Below, one piece after another: positions 34,520 to 42,867 of a DNA stretch of 64,000 nucleotides. Source of the DNA: Lachnospiraceae bacterium (GTDB lineage: Bacteria > Bacillota > Clostridia > Lachnospirales > Lachnospiraceae); assembly GCA_017461725.1 (NCBI GenBank), contig JAFTXG010000022.1, positions 62,001-126,000 of the forward strand, written 5' to 3'. The notes under the pieces are model-generated. The model did not search any database. It saw nothing but the letters and a program-made list of their open reading frames with translations, and was not told the origin of the DNA. Both the position numbers and the translations under genes were made by a program. Each line of letters begins with the position of its first letter. The first letter of the stretch is position 1.

Positions 34520-34565
34520 GAGGGTAAATACCGGACAAATTTCGTTCGGTGTTTATCCTCTTTGT
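34520..34565 (+). terminator. Probable terminator after the symporter gene
   Basis: GAGGGTAAATACCG (34520-34533) pairs with CGGTGTTTATCCTC (34547-34560) with two G-T positions. Only three T follow, so termination may be partial. Confidence 0.5.
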
Positions 34566-34619
34566 GACATTCCGGCATTTCCTTTCATAAAGTTTACCTA
34601 AATTTAATCCGCGAATTCA

Positions 34620-34648
34620 TTGACTTTCCGTTTGATCCTGTTTATAAC
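34620..34648 (+). promoter_or_regulatory. Promoter of the AlkD-like gene
   Basis: TTGACT at 34620-34625 and TATAAC at 34643-34648 are 17 bases apart, 84 bases before the start codon. Confidence 0.65.
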
Positions 34649-34732
34649 AGAGATAGCAGCAGATAATTAACATAACCGAAACAATTCAAAATATGTAGAT
34701 ATGATCAGTTGTGACAGAGAAATGGAGAGCGT

Positions 34733-35458
34733 ATGAGCACAGCAGAAAAAACGATCCGTGACAGGCTCTTTGCCTTGCAGGATCTGGGCTACCGCGATTT
34801 TCAAAGCAAACTGATGCCCACCATCGACAAGGAGACGGTGATCGGTGTCCGTACACCGGAGCTTCGCAGGCTGGCGAAGGAGCTTCGCGGTACCGCTGAG
34901 GCGGCTGAGTTTTTGAGGTCCCTTCCCCACCAATACTATGAGGAGAATAATCTCCACGCCTTTTTGCTGGAGAGTATCCGGGATTATGATGCCTGCGTGA
35001 AAGAAATCAACCGTTTTCTGCCCTATGTGGACAATTGGGCGACCTGCGATACCATGTCACCGAAGGTGTTGGGAAAACACCTGCCGGAGTTGCTCGGTGA
35101 GATCTATGGTTGGCTGGAGTCCGGGGAGACCTACACGGTCCGCTACGGCGTCGGTATGCTGATGCGTTACTTTCTGGACGAGGCGTTCAGCCCCGAATAT
35201 CCGAAACGCGTTGCCGGGATCGTGTCGGAGGAGTATTATATCCGAATGATGGTCGCATGGTATTTTGCCACTGGGCTGGCGAAGCAGTACGATCAGATAC
35301 TGCCCTATATTGAGGAAGGACGGCTGGAGCCGTGGACTCACAATAAAACCATTCAAAAGGCCGTGGAGAGCTATCGAATCACGCCGGAGCAGAAGGCCTA
35401 TCTGAAAACGCTGAAGAAACAGCTGATAGTTTGTTTGGAAAAAAGAGAGGAAAAATGA
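34733..35458 (+). CDS. DNA alkylation repair protein, AlkD-like
   Basis: The 241-residue all-helical protein belongs to the AlkD HEAT-like family of 3-methyladenine/7-methylguanine glycosylases. It shows GVRTPELRRLAKEL, HQYYEENNLHAFLLE, FLPYVDNWATCDTM and the C-terminal EPWTHNKTIQKAVESYR. The conserved WATCD block supplies the catalytic Asp and the DNA-facing Trp. Distant members of this small-domain subfamily lack proven glycosylase activity, so the repair role is inferred. Its TGA overlaps the ATG of the DegV gene, so both are translated from one message. Confidence 0.88.
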   Translation: MSTAEKTIRDRLFALQDLGYRDFQSKLMPTIDKETVIGVRTPELRRLAKELRGTAEAAEFLRSLPHQYYEENNLHAFLLESIRDYDACVKEINRFLPYVDNWATCDTMSPKVLGKHLPELLGEIYGWLESGETYTVRYGVGMLMRYFLDEAFSPEYPKRVAGIVSEEYYIRMMVAWYFATGLAKQYDQILPYIEEGRLEPWTHNKTIQKAVESYRITPEQKAYLKTLKKQLIVCLEKREEK

Positions 35459-36303
35459 TGCATAAGATTAAGATAACCTGCGATTCGACCTGTGATCTGA
35501 CCGCAGAACTTTATGAGAAGTACGATGTGGAGGTTCTTCCCCTGGGTGTCTCGCTGGGAGACGAGTTTTATCACGACGGCGTGGATGTGACGGCAAAGAG
35601 TATTTTCGAATTTGTGGAGAAGAACAGTGTGCTGCCAAAGACTGCCGCTGTCTCCGTCGGTGAGTATGAGGATGTGTTCCGCAAATACGTGGATCAGGGC
35701 TATTCGGTGATCCACATCAACATTTCCAGTGAGCTCTCCGCCTGCCACCAGAATGCCCGCCTGGCGGCGGAGGAGGTCGGCAATGTTTATCCAATCGACA
35801 GCCGCAATCTCTCCACCGGGTCCGGTCTGCTGGTGATCGCGGCGGCAGAGCTGGTGAGTGAGGGATATTCTGTGGAAGAAATCGTGGAGCAGTTAAATGA
35901 GATGAGCGCTCGCGTGGATGCCAGTTTTGTACTCCAGACCCTGGAGTATCTGAAAAAAGGCGGTCGGTGCTCCAGCCTGGTGGCACTGGGCGCAAATGTG
36001 CTGCAGCTTCGCCCGGAGATCGAGGTGGTTGATGGCGGCATGAAGGTGGGAAAGAAGTACCGCGGAAAGATGGAGCGCTCCATCGCTGATTACGTGAAGG
36101 GCCGCCTGGAGGGACGCGAGGACATTCAGCTGGACAGGATATTTGTGACCCATTCCTACGTGCCGAAGGAGATTGTGGAGAGTGTGGTTGCGTTGGTAAA
36201 GGAACTGCATCCCTTTGCGGAGGTTCTGGAGACCACAGCGGGATGTACCATCTCCAGTCACTGCGGCCCCAACTGTCTGGGTGTACTGTTTTTTCGGAAA
36301 TGA
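35455..36303 (+). CDS. DegV family fatty-acid-binding protein
   Basis: The 282-residue protein has the two-domain DegV fold. The N-terminal ITCDSTCDLTAELYEKYDVE and VLPLGVSLGDEFYHDG are diagnostic, followed by FRKYVDQGYSVIHINIS-SELS, TLEYLKKGGR and the C-terminal SSHCGPNCLGVLFF. FakB-type DegV proteins present fatty acids to the kinase FakA for phosphorylation and membrane synthesis. No fakA gene is adjacent. Two ATGs (35455 and 35458) are possible starts, the second slightly better spaced from GAGAGG. It is coupled to the upstream AlkD-like gene by a four-base overlap. Confidence 0.92.
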   Translation: MMHKIKITCDSTCDLTAELYEKYDVEVLPLGVSLGDEFYHDGVDVTAKSIFEFVEKNSVLPKTAAVSVGEYEDVFRKYVDQGYSVIHINISSELSACHQNARLAAEEVGNVYPIDSRNLSTGSGLLVIAAAELVSEGYSVEEIVEQLNEMSARVDASFVLQTLEYLKKGGRCSSLVALGANVLQLRPEIEVVDGGMKVGKKYRGKMERSIADYVKGRLEGREDIQLDRIFVTHSYVPKEIVESVVALVKELHPFAEVLETTAGCTISSHCGPNCLGVLFFRK

Positions 36304-36439
36304 CTGTAGATAATATGTGCTGCCGGGGCATGAAATGTAGGTGCTTGGTTTGTGCTTGTTGAGTGTTTGGAGACCGATTTGAGAGGAACGGTCCGAACAG
36401 TTGTCTGAGAGAAAGTCAGGTAAACAGGGAGGTCTCAGG

Positions 36440-37759
36440 ATGAACTATGATGTGGTGATCGTCGGTGCCTGTACCGCGGGTACATATTTTTCAAATTTGC
36501 TGGGAATGGCGGGACTGAAGGTTCTCGTGATCGACAGGGACACGGAGGAAAATCTGAGCAAGCGGCTGGATATCGTGCATTTCACTGCCGATTCCTATGC
36601 GCAGTTTGGCGTGGAGCCGGCGAAGCCGGGAGATGAGGACTATGTCCGCACCTTTGAGGTCTGCTACTCCAAATCGGCGTTGAATCAGCATCTGAAAACC
36701 AACTATCTGAAGGTGGATGTGCTGCATCTGCCTCTGTTCATCAAAAAACTGCGCAAAAGAGCCGTGGAAAATCAGGTGGAGTTCCGGTTCGGCGTATGCT
36801 TCGATGAGCTTCTCTACGATGATCATAGGCGTATCTGCGGAATCCGGACCACAGACGGTGAGGAGATCTATGCCCGTCTGGTGGTGGATGCCTCCGGCAT
36901 CAGCGCGGTTGTCCGCAGAAAGCTGGACGATCCCTACGTGGAGAATTTTGAGACCGGACCGAGAGATAAATTTTATGTGCTGTTAAAGTATGTGGAGCTT
37001 TTGGATAAGAGCATCAAGATCGAGGCCAGCACCGGATGGCCCTATTACAAAGGCTGGATCGCACCCCAGCATCACGAGGGCGGAGCTATCGTGGGAGTAG
37101 GTGCTAACCTGTCCTTCGATTACGCCAGAAAGTGTATGGCGAAATTCGAGAATGCCATTCCGCTTCCGGAGTATCGTCTCCAGTACGAGGAGGCTGCCTG
37201 CACGCCCTACCGCAGACCGCCATTCTCCTTTGTGACGGACGGCTTTCTGGTGATCGGAGATGCGGCCTGTCTGACCAAGCCCATCAACGGTGAGGGCATT
37301 CCCTCTGCTTGGGTACAGTGCACGCCGGCTGCTCAGGTAGTGATCGAAGCAATGGCGGACGGGAAATATCCGACCAGAGAGGCCCTGTGGAAGATCAATA
37401 CCCTATATCAGCGCGGGGAGGGCGCGGCCTACGCCAACGAGCGGGCCATGCTGATCGGCGCTGTAGATATGTCCCCCAGGGACAATGACTACATGTTCAG
37501 TCAGGGAATCGTGTTCCGCTCCGATGACGAGCCGGGGCCGGATAATCTGGTGGTTGCCCTGTTAAAGGGTGTGCTGAAGGGTGAATTTTCCCTGGCAGCC
37601 TTTGCGGCACTGGTGAAGGCTGTGTTAAAGGGCATGATGCTGGAGAAACACTATAAAAATTATCCGGAGGCTCCGGAGGGATATCCCGCGTGGGAGAGGA
37701 AAGCGCTGAAGCTTTGGGCGAAGGCCGGTTCCATGGCTGACACTGTGAAGGATGCCTGA
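36440..37759 (+). CDS. Geranylgeranyl-reductase-like FAD-dependent oxidoreductase
   Basis: The 439-residue flavoprotein has an N-terminal Rossmann FAD site, DVVIVGACTAGTYFSNLLG, in which the usual GxGxxG is GACTAG, then KVLVIDRD. The second FAD block is DGFLVIGDAACLTKPINGEG (about residues 270-290), typical of the geranylgeranyl reductase / p-hydroxybenzoate hydroxylase fold. No transmembrane helix is evident. The start at 36440 is fixed by GGGAGG seven bases upstream. It is followed after 32 bases by the DUF2804 gene. Substrate is unknown; reduction of isoprenoid or lipid double bonds is the family theme. Confidence 0.83.
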   Translation: MNYDVVIVGACTAGTYFSNLLGMAGLKVLVIDRDTEENLSKRLDIVHFTADSYAQFGVEPAKPGDEDYVRTFEVCYSKSALNQHLKTNYLKVDVLHLPLFIKKLRKRAVENQVEFRFGVCFDELLYDDHRRICGIRTTDGEEIYARLVVDASGISAVVRRKLDDPYVENFETGPRDKFYVLLKYVELLDKSIKIEASTGWPYYKGWIAPQHHEGGAIVGVGANLSFDYARKCMAKFENAIPLPEYRLQYEEAACTPYRRPPFSFVTDGFLVIGDAACLTKPINGEGIPSAWVQCTPAAQVVIEAMADGKYPTREALWKINTLYQRGEGAAYANERAMLIGAVDMSPRDNDYMFSQGIVFRSDDEPGPDNLVVALLKGVLKGEFSLAAFAALVKAVLKGMMLEKHYKNYPEAPEGYPAWERKALKLWAKAGSMADTVKDA

Positions 37760-37791
37760 GGGGAGTTGAGAAAGAAAATGGGGATAATGGG

Positions 37792-38796
37792 ATGGAACAC
37801 AGAATCACTGAGAAAACCCTGCTTCTTGACAAAAGGGGTCATCTGATCGAAAAAGGATATGCCACGAAAATGAATTTTATCTACAACCGGGAGCAGGTGA
37901 AGCGATTCCCGCTGAAGCTGAAGGAGTGGAATTTCTATCAGTTTATCAAGAATCACTACTCATTGCAGCTGACCCTGGGACACGTGTCCTATATGTGCTC
38001 GGTGTCGGCCACGCTGATCGATCTTCTCACCGGGAAAAAGTGGAATTTCGGTACTATGAAGCCGCTGTTTGTTCCTGAACTGGATCGCGACCCGGAGCGG
38101 GAGAGCGTGCTTGAGTTCAGAGATAAGGATGTTTATCTGGCATTTAGCGTAACCAAGAACCAGAGACTTCTGACGGTTAAGGGAGCAAATAAGGAATTTA
38201 AGCAGGTGGATATTCATCTGGCAGTGGACTTTGATCCGGAGAACGAGAAGATGGTCATCGCCACGCCCTTCCATAAGCCTACTCAATTTTATCTCAATTA
38301 TAAGGAAAATTACTATCACGGAACCGGAACAGTACAGTTTGGCGATATGGTAGTGGATTTTGACGGCTGTACCGGTTTGATCGATTGGGGCAGAGGGGTC
38401 TGGCCCTATTCCCACCAGTGGTTCTGGGGCAATCTGTCCTCCCACATTGACGGAGTGCCCTTCGGATTTAACATCGGCTGGGGCTTCGGTGATCTGAGCC
38501 ATGCCACCGAGAATATGTATTTTTATGATAAGAAAGCCTACAAGGTAGGAGAACTTGTGGTGAAGCGGGACGAGAGCGATGATATGAAGCCCTGGAGCCT
38601 TAACGATGGGGACGGGAAAATGCGGATGACATTCACGCCTCTCTATGATAATTACACTGAGAATAAGTATGTGGTGGTGGATACCCACTGCAATCAGGTT
38701 TACGGATATTTCGACGGTGTGATCGAGACAGACCGGGGATATAAGGAATTTCACCATGTGCTGGCCTTTATCGAGCATGCGGTAAACCATTGGTGA
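37792..38796 (+). CDS. DUF2804 domain-containing protein
   Basis: The 334-residue protein matches the DUF2804 family along its whole length: ITEKTLLLDKRGHLIEKGYA, FYQFIKNHYSLQLTLGHVSY, and CTGLIDWGRGVWPYSHQWFW with SHATENMYFYDKKA following. Family members resemble the lipocalin-like hydroxyneurosporene synthase/CrtC fold and may act on lipid or isoprenoid molecules. Coupling to the geranylgeranyl-reductase-like gene upstream supports a shared lipid pathway (inference). No signal peptide. No biochemical function is established for the family. Confidence 0.85.
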   Translation: MEHRITEKTLLLDKRGHLIEKGYATKMNFIYNREQVKRFPLKLKEWNFYQFIKNHYSLQLTLGHVSYMCSVSATLIDLLTGKKWNFGTMKPLFVPELDRDPERESVLEFRDKDVYLAFSVTKNQRLLTVKGANKEFKQVDIHLAVDFDPENEKMVIATPFHKPTQFYLNYKENYYHGTGTVQFGDMVVDFDGCTGLIDWGRGVWPYSHQWFWGNLSSHIDGVPFGFNIGWGFGDLSHATENMYFYDKKAYKVGELVVKRDESDDMKPWSLNDGDGKMRMTFTPLYDNYTENKYVVVDTHCNQVYGYFDGVIETDRGYKEFHHVLAFIEHAVNHW

Positions 38797-38933
38797 CTAT
38801 GGATGGCCGGAAAGCTGACGAAGAAAGAGGAGAGGGAACGCCGCAGATAACAGGAGCGGCGGACTAATGGAGAGTACTGGCGATTTGAATAAAAATCAAT
38901 GGAAAAATTTATGAAAAATAGATGAGAAAAGAC

Positions 38934-38962
38934 TTGACAGAACGGTTAGGCAGTGCTATCCT
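38934..38962 (+). promoter_or_regulatory. feoA promoter
   Basis: TTGACA at 38934-38939 and TATCCT at 38957-38962 are 17 bases apart. The spacer, -10 and start region are overlapped by two GGTTAGGC elements. Confidence 0.7.
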
Positions 38963-38984
38963 TTACTTGGTTAGGCGTAGCTAA
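38941..38984. promoter_or_regulatory. Two DtxR/IdeR-like iron boxes over the feoA promoter
   Basis: GGTTAGGC occurs at 38944-38951 and 38969-38976. The second continues as GGTTAGGCGTAGCTAA, 13 of 16 matches to the DtxR consensus GGTTAGGCTAACCTAA with TTAG/CTAA arms. The first lies in the spacer and -10. Iron-bound repressor here would block transcription. Confidence 0.6.
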
Positions 38985-39009
38985 TTGCTGTTTTAAGCAG
39001 GAGGATATC

Positions 39010-39222
39010 ATGAACTTAACAGATGCACAGGTAGGAGTAGAGTATATTATTAAAGACATTCAGACCGATGATGAGGAGTTGGATGGATTTCTGTTTACTC
39101 TTGGCTGCTACAGCGGAGAGCCCATCACCGTGATTTCCCACAAGAAAGGCGGATGTGTGGTTTCCATCAAGGATGGTCGGTATAACATCGATAATCAGCT
39201 GGCAGCGGCGATTCTGATATAA
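39010..39222 (+). CDS. feoA: Ferrous iron transport protein A
   Basis: This 70-residue SH3-like cytosolic protein supports FeoB. It has NLTDAQVGVEYIIKDI at the start and LFTLGCYSGEPITVISHK, the FeoA core pattern, followed by VVSIKDGRYNIDNQLAAAILI. GGAGG sits five bases before the ATG at 39010; the frame is open upstream through the promoter but is not translated. feoB follows after about 190 bases that contain a second promoter and iron box. Confidence 0.93.
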   Translation: MNLTDAQVGVEYIIKDIQTDDEELDGFLFTLGCYSGEPITVISHKKGGCVVSIKDGRYNIDNQLAAAILI

Positions 39223-39281
39223 TGGTACAGTGGGATAAACGTCAGGTTTTCGGGTTGACATGAAAGACATGGCGTTGAGAC

Positions 39282-39309
39282 TTGTAACATTATTATAAAT
39301 GGATATACT
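39282..39309 (+). promoter_or_regulatory. Possible second promoter, upstream of feoB
   Basis: TTGTAA at 39282-39287 and TATACT at 39304-39309 are 16 bases apart. A GTGGTGA/TCACCAC hairpin (39310-39327) begins right at the expected transcript start. Confidence 0.45.
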
Positions 39310-39340
39310 GTGGTGAGGATTCACCACATATATTTTAAAT

Positions 39341-39359
39341 GAGAGTTAGGCTCACCTAC
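39341..39359. promoter_or_regulatory. DtxR/IdeR-like iron box upstream of feoB
   Basis: GTTAGGCTCACCTAC matches the core and right arm of the DtxR consensus (TTAGGTTAGGCTAACCTAA); the left arm is degenerate, 13 of 19 overall. It lies about 30 bases downstream of the candidate feoB promoter. Confidence 0.55.
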
Positions 39360-39411
39360 CTTGCCGATTGGCTATAAGGAAAATGAACGTAGTTAAAGAG
39401 GAGGATCACAA

Positions 39412-41412
39412 ATGAGAATTGCGTTAGCAGGTAATCCCAACAGCGGAAAGACCACCATGTACAATGCACTCACCGGAAAGAATGAGCGTGTTGGTAACTG
39501 GGCAGGTGTTACCGTAGACAAAAGAATCGCACCGATCAAGAAGAATTACGGTGACGGCGCGGAGGAGCTTCTGGCAGTAGACCTTCCCGGAGCATACTCC
39601 ATGTCTCCCTTCACTTCCGAGGAGAGCATCACCAGTGGTTATGTAAAAAATGAAAATCCCGATGTTATCATCAACATCGTGGATGCCACCAACTTAAGCC
39701 GAAGCCTGTTCTTCACCACTCAGCTTTTAGAGCTGGGTATCCCCGTAGTAGTGGCACTGAACAAGAGCGATATCAACGTTAAAAAGGAAAACAAAATTGA
39801 TGCAGAGGCACTGTCCAAAAAGCTGGGCTGCCCCGTGGTAAACACTGTTTCCACTTCCTCCGGTGACAAGGGTCTGGAAGAGGTTGTGAAGGTGGCTGTT
39901 TCCCTCAAGGGCAAGGAGCAGAAGGCCCCTTATGTACAGGCAGATATCGATCTGACGGACAAAAAGGCAGTTGAGGCTGAGGACAGAAAGCGCTATGCGT
40001 TTGTAAACAAGATCGTTGACGAGGTTGAGACCCGTAAGATCCTGACCAAGGATAAGAACAGCCAGGATAAGATCGATGATATTCTGACCAACAAGTGGCT
40101 CGGTATTCCGATCTTCGCAGTTGTGATGTTCCTCGTATTTGATATTTCCCAGTCCACCGTTGGCCCTTGGCTGGCAGATACTCTGGTAGGCTGGATCGAG
40201 GCGTTCCAGGGCTGGGTAGGAGGAATGCTTGAGAATGCAAATCCTTTCCTTTACGCTCTGCTGGTTGACGGTATCATCGGCGGTGTGGGTGCCGTTGTCG
40301 GCTTCCTGCCTCTGGTTATGGTAATGTACTTCCTGATCGCACTCCTTGAGGACTGCGGTTACATGGCTCGTGCTACCGTTGTTCTGGACCCCATCTTTAA
40401 GAGAGTAGGTCTTTCCGGTAAGTCCGTTATCCCCATGGTTATCGGAACCGGCTGTGCGATCCCCGGCGTTATGGCTTGCCGTACCATCCGTAACGAGCGT
40501 GAGCGCCGCGCTACCGCGATGCTGACACCTTTCATGCCCTGCGGTGCAAAGCTTCCCGTTATCGCACTGTTCGCAGGCGCGTTCTTCGCAGATGCTTCCT
40601 GGGTTGGTACGCTGATGTACTTTGTTGGTATCGTTCTGATCCTGCTGGGTGCGCTGCTGGTAAACAAGATCACCGGACACAAGTACAGAAAGTCCTTCTT
40701 CATCATGGAGCTGCCTGAGTATAAGCTGCCTTCTCTGAAGCGCGCATTTATCTCCATGTGCAGCCGCGGTTGGGCATACATTGTTAAGGCCGGAACCGTT
40801 ATTCTGGTCTGCAACACCGTAGTACAGATTATGCAGAGCTTCACCTGGAATCTGCAGCTGGTGGAGGAAGGCATGGAGAATACCTCCATTCTGGCTTCCA
40901 TCGCATCTCCTGTAGCAGTTATTCTGGTTCCCATCGTTGGCATCGCTGCTTGGCAGCTGGCGACAGCGGCAGTTACCGGCTTCATCGCAAAGGAGAACGT
41001 TGTCGGTACTCTGGCAGTTTGCTACGGTCTGACCAGCTTCATCGATACTGACGAGCTGGCGCTGGTTGGCGGAGCTAACGAGGTTGCGATGGCGATGCAG
41101 CTGACTAAGGTTGCAGCACTGGCTTACCTGATGTTCAACCTGTTCACCCCTCCCTGCTTCGCAGCGTTGGGTGCAATGAACTCTGAGATGCAGGATAAGA
41201 AGTGGCTGTGGGGCGGTATCGCACTTCAGCTGTGCACCGGTTATGCGATCGGCTTCCTGGTATACCAGATTGGAACGCTGGTAGTTGAGGGAACCCTGGG
41301 TGCCGGCTTCGTTCCCGGTCTCATCGCAGTGGCTGCTATGGTAGGCGTTCTGGTTTACCTGATCAACAAGGCAAACAAGGGTCTGAATGCGGAGTACGCA
41401 TTGAAGAAATAA
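39412..41412 (+). CDS. feoB: Ferrous iron transport protein B
   Basis: FeoB is the membrane Fe2+ uptake permease with a GTPase domain. The 666-residue protein has G1 GNPNSGKT (residues 6-13), the switch region NWAGVTVDK, G3 DLPGAYSMSPFTSEE and G4 NKSD. It then carries two Gate domains with GTGCAIPGVMACRTIRNERER, FMPCGAKLPVI and FTPPCFAALGAM. Length is slightly short of the E. coli 773. The gene is codon-biased as a highly expressed gene. AGAGGAGG precedes the ATG. It is part of feoA-feoB-Cys-rich partner, under iron boxes. Confidence 0.97.
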   Translation: MRIALAGNPNSGKTTMYNALTGKNERVGNWAGVTVDKRIAPIKKNYGDGAEELLAVDLPGAYSMSPFTSEESITSGYVKNENPDVIINIVDATNLSRSLFFTTQLLELGIPVVVALNKSDINVKKENKIDAEALSKKLGCPVVNTVSTSSGDKGLEEVVKVAVSLKGKEQKAPYVQADIDLTDKKAVEAEDRKRYAFVNKIVDEVETRKILTKDKNSQDKIDDILTNKWLGIPIFAVVMFLVFDISQSTVGPWLADTLVGWIEAFQGWVGGMLENANPFLYALLVDGIIGGVGAVVGFLPLVMVMYFLIALLEDCGYMARATVVLDPIFKRVGLSGKSVIPMVIGTGCAIPGVMACRTIRNERERRATAMLTPFMPCGAKLPVIALFAGAFFADASWVGTLMYFVGIVLILLGALLVNKITGHKYRKSFFIMELPEYKLPSLKRAFISMCSRGWAYIVKAGTVILVCNTVVQIMQSFTWNLQLVEEGMENTSILASIASPVAVILVPIVGIAAWQLATAAVTGFIAKENVVGTLAVCYGLTSFIDTDELALVGGANEVAMAMQLTKVAALAYLMFNLFTPPCFAALGAMNSEMQDKKWLWGGIALQLCTGYAIGFLVYQIGTLVVEGTLGAGFVPGLIAVAAMVGVLVYLINKANKGLNAEYALKK

Positions 41413-41445
41413 TTGACCTGATTTGATACATAAGGAGTTATCGGC

Positions 41446-41676
41446 ATGGATGATCTGATTCTTGTGGCAGTGCTCGTCCTCATCATCGGGGCGGCGGTTG
41501 TCTACATCATCAAAGAGAAAAAGCGCGGAGTAAAGTGCATTGGCTGTCCGGCGGCTGCGGAGTGTGCAAGCCGTAACAGCGGTGCAGTGTCTGCCTGCAG
41601 TGGATGCGGCGGATGCGGCGCGGGCGAGAGCAAGTGCTCAGGAAACTGTGCCGGTTGCCATGCAGGTAAAGAATGA
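41446..41676 (+). CDS. FeoB-associated Cys-rich membrane protein
   Basis: The 76-residue protein has one transmembrane helix at residues 3-22 (LILVAVLVLIIGAAVVYII) and a basic turn (KEKKRG). A cytosolic tail with ten Cys follows, in CIGCPAAAEC, CSGCGGCG, CSGNCAGC. It directly follows feoB and matches the small FeoB-associated Cys-rich family, the presumed Firmicutes counterpart of FeoC. Metal handling or regulation of FeoB is inferred. AAGGAG lies about eight bases upstream. Confidence 0.9.
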   Translation: MDDLILVAVLVLIIGAAVVYIIKEKKRGVKCIGCPAAAECASRNSGAVSACSGCGGCGAGESKCSGNCAGCHAGKE

Positions 41677-41733
41677 AAGCTTAAATAAAACGTAAAGCGG
41701 AACTGCCAAAATGGCAGGGAAGCAAATAAGAAA

Positions 41734-41759
41734 GGGTCGCTCGGGAGAGCGGCCCTTTT
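41734..41759 (+). terminator. Intrinsic terminator of the feo operon
   Basis: GGGTCGCTC and GAGCGGCCC pair around GGGA (one G-T), followed by four T and a G. Confidence 0.85.
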
Positions 41760-41813
41760 GTGACAAAAGGATATACAGTTTTGCTGTCCGACCATGAAAT
41801 CCGGTGAGGAGGA

Positions 41814-42632
41814 TCAGAGCGGATCACTCAGCATCCTCTGATGATATTTGTTGCGCAGGAAATCGATCATCCGATTCCACTCAGAGGGGTCAATGAAGGG
41901 ATTCTCTGTTTCAGTCTGTCTCTCCAGCTTTCCGAAGGTGTCATTCTGTGCGGGATGATTGCCCAGAACCACATCCACCTCCAGGCCATACAGCCGGTTG
42001 AGACTGTCGATGAAAGCCTTACGCCATACGTTGCCCAGGTTATGTTTTTTGGTATATTCGCTGGTCAGGGTGTTCATGCCGATACCTCCGTGCATCGCGG
42101 CTTTAAGGCCTCCGGGCAGCTCGAACACATAGGCCATGGTTCCGGGAGTGTGGCCTGCAGCGCAGTATGCGGTCATCTTCACATTGCCGAAGGTCAGCAC
42201 ATCGCCTGGATTGATCGCCACATCCACGTCAAAATAGGTATCGTAGGGCGGCTCGTAGGGTATATCCAGATCCCCACACCAGTTCAGCTCGGCCTTGGTG
42301 GTCAAAAATTCCAGATCAGCGGCAGGCATATAAGTCTTGCAGCCATATTTTTCCACCAGATAGCGGGTGGCACCGAAGTGGTCGATATGAGCGTGGGAGT
42401 GAACGATCCAGCGGATTTCCCGGGGATCAAATCCCAGCTCGCGGATGGACTCAAACAGCAGATAAGCCGTCTGGGAGTAAGTGGTGTCCAGAAGCAGAAG
42501 TCCCTCTCCGGTGTCAAACAGGTGAGCGGATACGGACTTATTGCCAACATAGTAAACATTATCTACAAGTTTAAAGGGTGCTATGTCGTATTCCCAGGGT
42601 GCGCGGGATACATAATTGGGTGCTGGAAGCAT
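41814..42632 (-). CDS. MBL-fold metallo-hydrolase
   Basis: The 272-residue protein is a metallo-beta-lactamase-fold hydrolase with the zinc motif HSHAHIDHFGA (HxHxDH, about residues 84-94). The third metal His is in AGHTPGTMAYVFE and a later one near VVLGNHPAQND. The arrangement resembles subclass B3-type proteins, but there is no signal peptide, so a beta-lactamase role is doubtful. The start at 42632 is set by AGAAAGGA ten bases upstream and by the conserved LPAPNYVSRAPWEYDIAPF; the frame stays open far upstream. It has its own strong promoter. Substrate unknown. Confidence 0.87.
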   Translation of the reverse strand: MLPAPNYVSRAPWEYDIAPFKLVDNVYYVGNKSVSAHLFDTGEGLLLLDTTYSQTAYLLFESIRELGFDPREIRWIVHSHAHIDHFGATRYLVEKYGCKTYMPAADLEFLTTKAELNWCGDLDIPYEPPYDTYFDVDVAINPGDVLTFGNVKMTAYCAAGHTPGTMAYVFELPGGLKAAMHGGIGMNTLTSEYTKKHNLGNVWRKAFIDSLNRLYGLEVDVVLGNHPAQNDTFGKLERQTETENPFIDPSEWNRMIDFLRNKYHQRMLSDPL

Positions 42633-42687
42633 AGGGCGACCGTCCTTTCTGTGAGTGGAGTTTGGGGCATGAATAATACCCAAGTTT

Positions 42688-42716
42688 ATTATAAAAAGAG
42701 TGTGACGGATAGTCAA
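42688..42716 (-). promoter_or_regulatory. Promoter of the MBL hydrolase gene
   Basis: On the minus strand TTGACT (42716-42711) and TATAAT (42693-42688) are 17 bases apart, close to consensus. Confidence 0.75.
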
Positions 42717-42867
42717 TAGAATATCGTTCGGGGAAGTATCCTTTGCGTTCAAAAATGGTAGAGATAAGGCAGTCAGGTCGGTTTTTCTTTGCATTTTTTC
42801 GGAAATGTGATATAGTTTTTCATATAAAGAATAGATGTGCGTCATTGACAGACAGCGAGGTACAGAA

